Of a DNA stretch of 64,000 nt, positions 24,243-31,317 are shown piece after piece. The DNA is taken from NCBI GenBank assembly GCA_027483535.1, contig JAIXUN010000002.1, forward strand, positions 1,302,001 to 1,366,000, written 5' to 3'. This DNA comes from a bacterium. GTDB lineage: Bacteria; Armatimonadota; Fimbriimonadia; Fimbriimonadales; Fimbriimonadaceae. The notes under the pieces are model-generated. The model saw nothing but the letters and a program-made list of their open reading frames with translations, searched no databases and was not told where the DNA came from. The position numbers were made by a program, and so were the translations under genes. Within the stretch, counting starts at the first letter, position 1; the number at the start of each line of letters is the position of its first letter.

Positions 24243-25618
24243 GCCGGAAATACTTCGGCACCGACGGCATTCGAGGTGTCGCGAACCAAAAGCTGACGCC
24301 CGAACTGGCTCTAGATCTTGGGCGAGCGGCGGGTCGTTATTTGAACGACGTTGGCTCGCACAAGCGAGTCGTCATCGGTCGCGATACTCGGCGCTCTGGT
24401 CCCATGTTGGGAGCGGCGCTCGCGGCAGGATTCAACGCGGCAGGAATCGACACCGTGTCCATTGGTATTGCACCAACCCCGGCGGTCTCCTACATCGCTC
24501 GGGAAGGCGATTTCGACATGGGGATTGTCATTTCCGCCAGCCACAACCCGGCTCCGGATAACGGGATCAAACTGCTTGGTCACGATGGCAAGAAGCTCGC
24601 CGACGAAACCGAGCTCCGCATCGAGAATCTGATGGCCGATTCGTTCGTTCGCCCCATCGGAGCCAACGTCGGCGCGCTGTTGCAGGATTCCAGCCTCTCC
24701 GAGTCCTACATGAAGTTCCTGGAGACGGTCGTTCCTGAACGACTCGACGGCATGAGAGTGGCTGTCGACGGAGCCAATGGCGCGGCCCATGCCATGGGTC
24801 CGGAGATCCTCCGACGCCTTGGTGCCGAAGTGGTTGCGATCTGTACGGAGCCGGACGGCATGAACATCAACGATCATTGCGGAGCCACCCACCCCGAGCG
24901 GGTACAGGAGTTGACCAAGGAATCGGGTTGCTCGGTTGGGGTTGCATTTGACGGCGATGCCGACCGAGCCGTGTTCAGCGACGTGCAGGGACGACTCATC
25001 AACGGCGACCGTTTGCTGGGTATTGTCGCCTCCTACTGGCAGTCGCAAGGCGAGCTCAATCCGCCGATCGTTGTTGGTACGGTGATGAGCAACGGCGGTT
25101 TTGAACAGTATCTCGCCGGAAAGGGCATTTCTCTTGAACGCACGCCCGTGGGAGATAAGTACGTCGCCCAGAAAATTGCAGAAGCTTCGGCGCTCCTTGG
25201 CGGCGAGCAAAGCGGTCACATCATCTTCCCGCAACGACAGCCAACCGGAGACGGTCTGGTTACCATGCTCGAGTTCCTCCGGGTGCTCAAGCGATCTGGA
25301 AGAACGGCGGAAGAGTTCTTCGCCGATTACGACGCTTGGCCACAACTGCTGATCAACGTGACCGTTGCCGACCGATCGACTTGGAACGATGGTGAGTTGG
25401 TACAGGCAACATTGGCCGACTCGGAGCGCAAGCTAGTGGGTCATGGTCGCATGAACGTTCGCGCAAGCGGCACTCAGCCGATGGTTCGCGTAATGGTCGA
25501 AGCGGACAACTTTGGGCTCCGTGATGACGTCGCCGAGTCGATTGTCGCGGCGATGGTTAAAGAAGCGGGCGGAGCCGTTTACAGCCGAGTTGATCTCACC
25601 TATTCCCTCGGCGAGTGA
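24239..25618 (+). CDS. glmM: Phosphoglucosamine mutase GlmM
   Basis: A 459-residue enzyme converting glucosamine-6-phosphate to glucosamine-1-phosphate for UDP-GlcNAc synthesis. It begins KYFGTDGIRGVAN. The phosphoserine loop is VISASHNPAPDNGIK, the Mg site DGDADRA, the sugar loop GEQSGHIIF and the phosphate loop RASGTQPMVRVMVEA. GTDGIRG at the N-terminus separates GlmM from phosphomannomutases. It is translationally coupled to grpE, an unusual pairing, and coaX follows 23 bases on. Confidence 0.95.
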   Translation: MSRKYFGTDGIRGVANQKLTPELALDLGRAAGRYLNDVGSHKRVVIGRDTRRSGPMLGAALAAGFNAAGIDTVSIGIAPTPAVSYIAREGDFDMGIVISASHNPAPDNGIKLLGHDGKKLADETELRIENLMADSFVRPIGANVGALLQDSSLSESYMKFLETVVPERLDGMRVAVDGANGAAHAMGPEILRRLGAEVVAICTEPDGMNINDHCGATHPERVQELTKESGCSVGVAFDGDADRAVFSDVQGRLINGDRLLGIVASYWQSQGELNPPIVVGTVMSNGGFEQYLAGKGISLERTPVGDKYVAQKIAEASALLGGEQSGHIIFPQRQPTGDGLVTMLEFLRVLKRSGRTAEEFFADYDAWPQLLINVTVADRSTWNDGELVQATLADSERKLVGHGRMNVRASGTQPMVRVMVEADNFGLRDDVAESIVAAMVKEAGGAVYSRVDLTYSLGE

Positions 25619-25641
25619 TATATTCGGCGAAGGATTGATTG

Positions 25642-26406
25642 ATGCCTAGTTTGCTCGCCATCGACGTCGGCAATAGCCACACCGTGTTTGGGGTGTATCA
25701 GGAGGGGCGATGGGTCGCCACTTGGCGTCATCGGACCGACATTGAATCGACCGAGGACGAATTAGCCGCTTGGCTTAAGTCCATGTTCGACCTAGCCGGG
25801 ATGGAGTTCGGAGTGCGAAGAGCGGTCTGCGCCAGCGTCGTCCCGGGAATGGATGCGGTGCTGACCTCGCTCGTCAGTCGCTATTTTGGGCTCCAGCTGA
25901 AGTTCCTGCGCGGCGACTCCAATCACGGGGTTCCGGTCGATTACACGCCGCCGACGTCAGTTGGTGCGGACCGGATTGCGAACGCTATCGGTGGTCTAGC
26001 CATCGCGCCTGCCCCGTTGATCGTTGTTGACCTTGGAACGGCTACCACTTTTGACGTGATCGACGGAACGGGGAAGTACACGGGTGGGGCGATCCTTACC
26101 GGCATTGGGACCTCCCTTCAAAGTCTTGTTTCGCGGACGGCAAAGCTCCCTGCCATTGAACTCAAGGCCCCCGCAACGGCCATTGGAAAAACAACCATTC
26201 ACTCGATTGAGAGCGGCATGATGTTTGGGTACGCGGGGGCGATCGACGCCCTTGTTCACCGCATCGAAAAGGAACTAGGTGCGAAGGCGACCGTCCTCAC
26301 TACGGGCGGGCTAGGAGGCGTGTTCCTGGATCTTTGTGAACGCATCGATCGTTACGAGCCCATGCTCACGCTCGATGGATTGCGCCTCTTCGACGAAATG
26401 TCGTAA
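25642..26406 (+). CDS. coaX: Type III pantothenate kinase CoaX
   Basis: A 254-residue ASKHA-fold kinase for the first step of coenzyme A synthesis. Motifs are LLAIDVGNSHTVFGVY (phosphate), TPPTSVGADRIANAIGG, VVDLGTATTFDVID and GGAILTGIGTSLQSLV, with TTGGLGGVF near the end. The ATG 25642 is preferred to a TTG one codon earlier, since AAGG stands at a good distance. It is the likely last gene of grpE-glmM-coaX. Confidence 0.95.
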   Translation: MPSLLAIDVGNSHTVFGVYQEGRWVATWRHRTDIESTEDELAAWLKSMFDLAGMEFGVRRAVCASVVPGMDAVLTSLVSRYFGLQLKFLRGDSNHGVPVDYTPPTSVGADRIANAIGGLAIAPAPLIVVDLGTATTFDVIDGTGKYTGGAILTGIGTSLQSLVSRTAKLPAIELKAPATAIGKTTIHSIESGMMFGYAGAIDALVHRIEKELGAKATVLTTGGLGGVFLDLCERIDRYEPMLTLDGLRLFDEMS

Positions 26407-26412
26407 ACAAAA

Positions 26413-26440
26413 ATGCCCTGACCGTTTCCAGTCAGGGCAT
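26413..26440 (-). terminator. Terminator between convergent coaX and the caspase-fold gene
   Basis: A 10-base-pair stem (26413-26422 with 26431-26440) encloses an 8-base loop. On the minus strand it runs into TTTTTG, past the stop at 26463. On the plus strand CCTTCC follows, so termination of coaX there may be weaker. Confidence 0.75.
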
Positions 26441-26462
26441 CCTTCCACTGTCCGATTACTTC

Positions 26463-27749
26463 TTAGAAACCGCGGTCGTTATCCACGTTGACGGTCATCG
26501 GAAGCGTGGGAGTTTGGCGAGTGTTGCCACCCGTGGAACCCTTTCGCGTCTTATAGAAGACCTGCCAGCAGAACTCCTTGAGATAGATGACTTGGGTTCG
26601 GGTCTCAGCCAGAACATCCGCGATGGAGTTTGCGTAAACGCCAATCTGCTTTCCTTGTCGGAAGATCGTCGAAAGACCTTCGCCGGGCATCGTGGAGTTG
26701 CACTGAGCAAGTCGACCCACTTGCGGAAGTTCGGCTCCGAAGTATCGATTGTTCAACTCGGGTCGAGGCACTTCAAAGAACGCGTAAGTGTGCGCACCTT
26801 TCGCTCGGAAGAACCCATAGAGTTCATCCTTCGGGAGCATCGAAGCGGTATCGGTCGCGATTTCGGTATCGACTCCGGCGAGGAAGTCCTTGCCGTCGAT
26901 GTTTACGCCCTGACCAACAAAGTAGATGAACAGGGTGGCGTCTTCCGGCATTCGCGCCGCAAGGGCCTTAGCCGTTGCTCGCAACTGGTTTGCGGTTGCG
27001 TTCAGCACGACCTCCGTGTTCTCAGGAGCGTAGCCTGCATGGGCGTTGAGTGCCTCCCGAATGATTGCGGCATCATCCGCAGCATGGGGAATGCTGCCGC
27101 CCCGAATTCTAGATTCGGACTGACCGATGATCAGAGCAAACTTATTGGCGACGAACGGCACCGTTCCGGTCAGCGGAATCGCGGGCTGAGTTGGGTTGGA
27201 AGTGGTCGGGTTCGTCGTTGGCGATTGCGGGTTGAGTACAGCAAGCTCTTCGGGTGCGAACAGTTCCGTATCAACTTTCCAATTCAGATTGCCTTTCGAA
27301 GCCTCATACGAAGCATCGACAGCCTTTCGCTTCTCCACGTTTCCGCGTCGGGCGTAAACGTTGCTAAGAATGTAGAACGTCTCCCGGGAGAACTGCTTCT
27401 TGTCCAAAAGGGCCTGCAGTTCGGTTCCGACCTGATCCAGAAGTTCGTTGGCTTCCGGCGAAGAGTTCACCGCACCGAATCGATAGCCGCAGTAGGCCGC
27501 AAGGAAGTTCGGAGAGTACGGGGATCCGTTCCGCCATCGACGCTGTTCGGTAGGGGGTCCAGGAAGGAGCGTAGGAGCAGAAACATCTTCTGGTCGGTAG
27601 GCAATGGCCTGCTGGAACGACTTTCGCGCTTCCAGCCATTTGCCTTCTTTCCCGAGTTTGAGCCCGTCTTCGTAAGCCGAGGTCCATCCCTGACCAAATG
27701 CCGATCCGGCAAGCAGGCCGAGAACGCTTAGAACTAGTGATCGCTTCAT
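26463..27749 (-). CDS. Secreted TPR-like plus caspase-fold protein lacking the catalytic dyad
   Basis: A 428-residue protein with a signal peptide (SLVLSVLGLLAGSAFGQ). A TPR-like unit follows (SAYEDGLKLGKEGKWLEARK, about 24-52), then a Pro/Thr linker (about 172-198) and a caspase-like (C14) domain at about 202-395. The fold markers are KFALIIGQ, ADDAAIIREALNAHAGY and DATLFIYFVGQG. In active members the last motif is YFSGHG with the catalytic His; here it is Gln280. The Cys segment (DxCHSG) is replaced by AFFEVPRPEL, so it should not be a protease. It is the last gene of an envelope operon, 9 bases after a barrel protein gene, with AAGGAAAGGA before the start. Confidence 0.78.
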   Translation of the reverse strand: MKRSLVLSVLGLLAGSAFGQGWTSAYEDGLKLGKEGKWLEARKSFQQAIAYRPEDVSAPTLLPGPPTEQRRWRNGSPYSPNFLAAYCGYRFGAVNSSPEANELLDQVGTELQALLDKKQFSRETFYILSNVYARRGNVEKRKAVDASYEASKGNLNWKVDTELFAPEELAVLNPQSPTTNPTTSNPTQPAIPLTGTVPFVANKFALIIGQSESRIRGGSIPHAADDAAIIREALNAHAGYAPENTEVVLNATANQLRATAKALAARMPEDATLFIYFVGQGVNIDGKDFLAGVDTEIATDTASMLPKDELYGFFRAKGAHTYAFFEVPRPELNNRYFGAELPQVGRLAQCNSTMPGEGLSTIFRQGKQIGVYANSIADVLAETRTQVIYLKEFCWQVFYKTRKGSTGGNTRQTPTLPMTVNVDNDRGF

Positions 27750-27757
27750 TCCTTTCC

Positions 27758-28891
27758 TTATTTGTCGAATCGATAGGTCAGACCAAAGACCAAGTCATTG
27801 CCCCCGGTTCGCGGGAAAGCGTAGTTGATATCGAAGGAGTATGGTGCGTTGTTTGGTCGATAGCCAAAGCCTAGCGTGAACGCGCTTCGATCGCCAAATC
27901 CATTTCCGCCCGACGGGACGCCGATGTAGCCAAGCCGAATTGGGAACGTTCCCGAGCCCTTGACAAGGTTGTATTCGGCACCAAGTCCGAAGGTGGCCGT
28001 GGTGTCGCGATCGAGTAGCGAAGAAGCCTTTCCACCGAAGAAGTAGTTCATCTGAGCGGCATAAACGATGAAGTCGTTGCCTCCACCCACTCCATCTCGG
28101 CGGAAGGTGATTCCGCCGCTGATCATGCCCGGGATTCGATCGTAAATCGCCGCCGTCGCTTCGTTGCCGCCGATATCGATCGGGGTTCGAACGCTAAGAC
28201 CGTAGCTGACGTTCGGTCGCTTCTTGTCGATGATTTGGACGCCTGCCACCAAACCCACACCAAAACCGGTTTCCGAGTTATTGGTGTTTGCGTACGGTGT
28301 GTTGTTGCTCAGGGTGCCTACCGCTCGGTTCGAAACCAGTTGGTTGGCAAACACGATGCCGTAACCCCAACTTGTGTTCTGATCCGAGGTAGTCCGTCCC
28401 AACGAAAGTGCGAAGAATTCGGTCTTTGCTTTGATTTGCTCGACGTAGTTGTTCACCGTGAAGGGCGGGCTTTGAAGACCCGTTCCAAACCGTGTGTCGT
28501 CGACGAATCCACCAACCGAGTACGAGAAGCCCAAGGTGCCGTCGGCGCCCTTCTTCACCGCGCTGAGCGGCATGGTGTAGCCAAGGTGGGTGATTGCGCT
28601 TCCGCCTCGGAATCCTTGCGTGTCCGTGATCGGGTCGGCGATGTTGCCTTGAAGTCGTGTATCCGATCGGGGCAAGTTTCGATAGGACAGACCAAGATTG
28701 CGCCCCCGAATGTAGCCCAGACCGGCCGGGTTGTTGATGGCAGAGAGCGTATCCGCTCCTGTCACTCCCATGGAACTACCGGCACCAAGCGACCGGCTAC
28801 CTGCGTCGAACGCATTGAGTAGATCCGGGATTTGGGCGTGGCCGATTGTTGCGCCCGAAACCAGAAGAAGTAATCCAAGTAAACGCTTCAT
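27758..28891 (-). CDS. Outer-membrane beta-barrel protein, PorV/FadL-like
   Basis: A 377-residue protein with signal peptide LLGLLLLVSGATIGHAQ. The motif SLGAGSSMGVTGADTLSAIN followed by NPAGLG is typical of the PorV/PorQ and FadL-like barrels, where a hatch precedes the strands. The rest alternates hydrophobic and polar residues and ends in an aromatic-rich strand (LVFGLTYRFDK), as outer-membrane barrels do. It implies a diderm envelope. The start ATG 28891 has GGAG before it. The genes on each side are 9 and 18 bases away, so this is one operon with the Ig-like and caspase-fold proteins. Confidence 0.75.
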   Translation of the reverse strand: MKRLLGLLLLVSGATIGHAQIPDLLNAFDAGSRSLGAGSSMGVTGADTLSAINNPAGLGYIRGRNLGLSYRNLPRSDTRLQGNIADPITDTQGFRGGSAITHLGYTMPLSAVKKGADGTLGFSYSVGGFVDDTRFGTGLQSPPFTVNNYVEQIKAKTEFFALSLGRTTSDQNTSWGYGIVFANQLVSNRAVGTLSNNTPYANTNNSETGFGVGLVAGVQIIDKKRPNVSYGLSVRTPIDIGGNEATAAIYDRIPGMISGGITFRRDGVGGGNDFIVYAAQMNYFFGGKASSLLDRDTTATFGLGAEYNLVKGSGTFPIRLGYIGVPSGGNGFGDRSAFTLGFGYRPNNAPYSFDINYAFPRTGGNDLVFGLTYRFDK

Positions 28892-28909
28892 GCTTTTGCT
28901 CCGGGTGGC

Positions 28910-29902
28910 TTACCGACTTCGCCCCCGGGTCCCAATGTTAATAGTTTGCTCTTGTCGTGTGGCAACATTTCCGGCTTTATCGACGGCGGTTACCACAACT
29001 TTGAAAGACGAAGGAAGCTTGCCGCTTCGATGCCGAATTCGTCCGACGTATTGCCAAGTATTTGCGCCCTGTGCTCCAAACGATCGCCGCGCGGCTCGTC
29101 CAAGGAAGGTTCCGTCAGTTCGTTGAAGAACCACGTCGATGCCGGTGATATCCACCGAGTCGCTGAACTGGTCGCGAATCGTGACAACGACATTGATGTC
29201 GGTTCGAGGGCGAATGGGAGTGTCGCCCCGGGGGAAATCGATCGAGGAACTGGGTTGGAGCCTGTCGACCGTGCAGTTGATGGAAAAGTTGAAAGCGTTG
29301 TCGGCTTGATCTCGTGCGTTGAGCTGGATCGTTTGCGTTCCGTCTCGTTCCAGGGTCGTCGAGTTCCAATCCACGCTCAGCGAAGTCTCGGTGGTGCCGG
29401 AGTTGTTTGGGATGTCGGCGTTGTTGACCGTTACCCGCCAGGTCTTCATGAACTGCTCCAGAAGATCGAAGCGGACCCGTACTGTGCCCTTTACGAAGGA
29501 GCCTTGAGCAGGCGAGAAGTTCAACAGCTTCGGAGTCAAGGTATCAACCGTGACCTCCAGAGAAACCGGAGTGTAAGTGTTTCCCGGCTCCTCGACCGTC
29601 ACGTTGATGGTGTAGGCGCCTTGCGGAGAGGTCTCACTGAAGTTGACAGGCAACGACCCAGAGGCCTTGCCGTCAGTATCGGGCGTGTAATCCGACCGCA
29701 AAATCGTTGAACCCGTCGGCCCGACGACAGTGGCTATGACCGTTCCTTTTACAACCGCTTGCCTAACGTTATAAGTCAGCGAGTTGTTCTTTCCCAGGAA
29801 CTGACCCGAAGAAGGCGAGGTCACCGTAAGGGTGCCCGCAGCAGCGTAGGCCGACAGCCATCCAAGGGCAACGGCAGCGACAGCGCGAAACGCATTGTTC
29901 AT
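28910..29902 (-). CDS. Secreted multi-domain Ig-like (beta-sandwich) protein
   Basis: A 330-residue exported protein with signal AVAAVALGWLSAYAAAG. Three beta-sandwich domains of about 90-100 residues can be seen: LTVTSPSSGQFLGKNNSLTY, then LNFSPAQGSFVKGTVRVRFD with LNARDQADNAFNFSINCTVD, then SSIDFPRGDTPIRP with VVVTAVDKAGNVAT. The ARDQADN and VDKAGN turns are typical of Ig-like/Big domains. It has a strong GGAGTGGAG before ATG 29902 and is the first gene of the operon with the barrel and the caspase-fold protein. It may be an extracellular or periplasmic adhesion or scaffold protein; the role is not known. Confidence 0.7.
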   Translation of the reverse strand: MNNAFRAVAAVALGWLSAYAAAGTLTVTSPSSGQFLGKNNSLTYNVRQAVVKGTVIATVVGPTGSTILRSDYTPDTDGKASGSLPVNFSETSPQGAYTINVTVEEPGNTYTPVSLEVTVDTLTPKLLNFSPAQGSFVKGTVRVRFDLLEQFMKTWRVTVNNADIPNNSGTTETSLSVDWNSTTLERDGTQTIQLNARDQADNAFNFSINCTVDRLQPSSSIDFPRGDTPIRPRTDINVVVTIRDQFSDSVDITGIDVVLQRTDGTFLGRAARRSFGAQGANTWQYVGRIRHRSGKLPSSFKVVVTAVDKAGNVATRQEQTINIGTRGRSR

Positions 29903-29941
29903 AACTCCACTCCAAATTCGGACTTCACCGAAGAAACTCCT

Positions 29942-30742
29942 TTACGGTTGTAGCACAAACCGGTTCACGAACTCCGCAAAACCGCCTTCCTCATTGCTCG
30001 CAACCGTTACCTTTGCGATGTTTTTAACTTCAGGGTGGGCATTTGCCACCGCTCCAGATAATCCGCACCACTCCAGCATCGTTAAATCGTTGAGGTAGTC
30101 CCCAATTGCGGCGACTTCTTCACGATCAACGCCATACCTTTCGGCAAGGCATTGTAACCCGGTTCCTTTATCGGCGTTTGCAGGCAAAAACTCTAGGTAT
30201 TCAGGTTCGGATTCGGTGGTGAAGATCGGGAGATGAGCCATCTGCGGCTCGAGGTCGGCCCGACGAGCCGGGATGTTCTCCGGGGCATCGGTCACCATCA
30301 ACTTATAGTGGTGCAGTTGGACGAACTCTTCCCAGCTTGAAATCTCAATGACGGGAATGTTGACTCGCGAGGCGTAAACCTGACCCCATTTAGACGGAAA
30401 CACGAACCTCGGACCTTCTGGCGTGTATGCCGTCAGTTGAAGTTGATTCTCGCGGCAGTAGTTGAACGCAATCTCAACGGCCTCTTGCGGAATCCTGGCC
30501 GCTCGAATGACCTCCCGTTCTGCGCTCAGGACGACAACACCGTTGCTCGCGATCAGCGGTCCAACGACTTCCAACTCCGCGGCGAACAGGTCAATGGATT
30601 GAGCGGCGCGACCACTCGCCAGAACAACGGTTAGCCCGGCGTTCAACGCGGCATGAATGGCGGCTTTTGCCTGGGGATGGGGACGCCGATCGTGCGTCAG
30701 GAGAGTGCCATCTAGATCGCTAACCAACCACTTAATTGCCAT
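29942..30742 (-). CDS. HAD superfamily hydrolase, Cof type
   Basis: A 266-residue phosphatase of the Cof/YidA branch. Motif I is LVSDLDGTLLTH with both catalytic Asp, motif II is VVLASGRAAQS, motif III Lys is in YKLMVTD, and motif IV is AIGDYLNDLTMLEW, where the more usual GDxxNDxxM is well kept. The C2 cap lies between motifs II and III. Such enzymes dephosphorylate sugar phosphates, FMN or similar. It ends 40 bases before the Ig-like gene on the same strand and is divergent from cheW. Confidence 0.88.
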   Translation of the reverse strand: MAIKWLVSDLDGTLLTHDRRPHPQAKAAIHAALNAGLTVVLASGRAAQSIDLFAAELEVVGPLIASNGVVVLSAEREVIRAARIPQEAVEIAFNYCRENQLQLTAYTPEGPRFVFPSKWGQVYASRVNIPVIEISSWEEFVQLHHYKLMVTDAPENIPARRADLEPQMAHLPIFTTESEPEYLEFLPANADKGTGLQCLAERYGVDREEVAAIGDYLNDLTMLEWCGLSGAVANAHPEVKNIAKVTVASNEEGGFAEFVNRFVLQP

Positions 30743-30766
30743 TTTGCCGGTAATTCTGCCAATCCG

Positions 30767-30794
30767 TAAAGAAGCCGGTATGCGATTCCGAAAA
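30767..30794 (+). promoter_or_regulatory. Candidate sigma-28 (FliA) promoter for the chemotaxis-fliD genes
   Basis: TAAA at 30767-30770 and TCCGAAAA at 30787-30794 match the sigma-28 elements TAAA and GCCGATAA (6 of 8 in the second), with 16 bases between; 15 is usual. It sits in the divergent gap before cheW, and the genes behind it are chemotaxis and flagellar. Confidence 0.35.
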
Positions 30795-30840
30795 CTACTC
30801 TACAGGGCGCATGCGCTCTTACGGACGGAGACGTAATAGT

Positions 30841-31284
30841 ATGGCAACCAACACCCTCGGGACTGCCGAAGAACAGCTCGTTGTTTTTCGCCTTGATTCG
30901 GAAACCTATGGAATTGATATTTTTCGAGTCAACGAAATCATCCGACTTCGCGAAATCACCCCGATCCCCCAAGCCGATGCTCACATCCGCGGTCTCGTGA
31001 ACCTGCGTGGCAAAACAATCCCGGTCGTCGATCTGCGATCGAGATTCGGTCTTTGCTCCGCCGAGGCTTCCGAACACGCCCGAATCATCGTGGTGGACAC
31101 CGACGAAGGCAATGTGGGAGTGATTGTTGATGAAGTGCGTGAAGTCATCACGATCGAGAGTTCGAGCGTTGAGGAGACCCCTCCGCTTGTTTCTGGCATC
31201 AGCAATGACTTTGTTCGCGGGGTTGCCAACCAAGATGGCCACCTCGTGACCCTTCTTGATCTTGACAAGGCGCTCGGCGCCTAA
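30841..31284 (+). CDS. cheW: Chemotaxis coupling protein CheW
   Basis: A 147-residue adaptor that links chemoreceptors to the kinase CheA. Family segments are QLVVFRLDSETYGIDIFRVN, EITPIPQADAHIRGLVNLRG, IPVVDLRSRFGL and RIIVVDTDEGNVGVIVDEVR. The ATG 30841 (MATNTLG) is chosen with GGAG upstream; the frame begins earlier at 30811 but the extra residues are arginine-rich and unlikely. It is the first gene of cheW-cheA-HDOD-fliD. No receptor (MCP), CheB, CheR or CheY lies in the window. Confidence 0.93.
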   Translation: MATNTLGTAEEQLVVFRLDSETYGIDIFRVNEIIRLREITPIPQADAHIRGLVNLRGKTIPVVDLRSRFGLCSAEASEHARIIVVDTDEGNVGVIVDEVREVITIESSSVEETPPLVSGISNDFVRGVANQDGHLVTLLDLDKALGA

Positions 31285-31317
31285 CCTTCCTTCGTCCTTT
31301 GGATCCCTACGAACCCC

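Noticed and set aside
24311-25345. Minus-strand open frame opposite glmM
   Set aside because: It is a shadow of glmM, whose motifs are intact in the plus frame.
26514-27731. Plus-strand open frame of 405 codons opposite the caspase-fold gene
   Set aside because: Arg/Ser-rich composition with no recognisable domain; the minus-strand gene has a signal peptide and Shine-Dalgarno.
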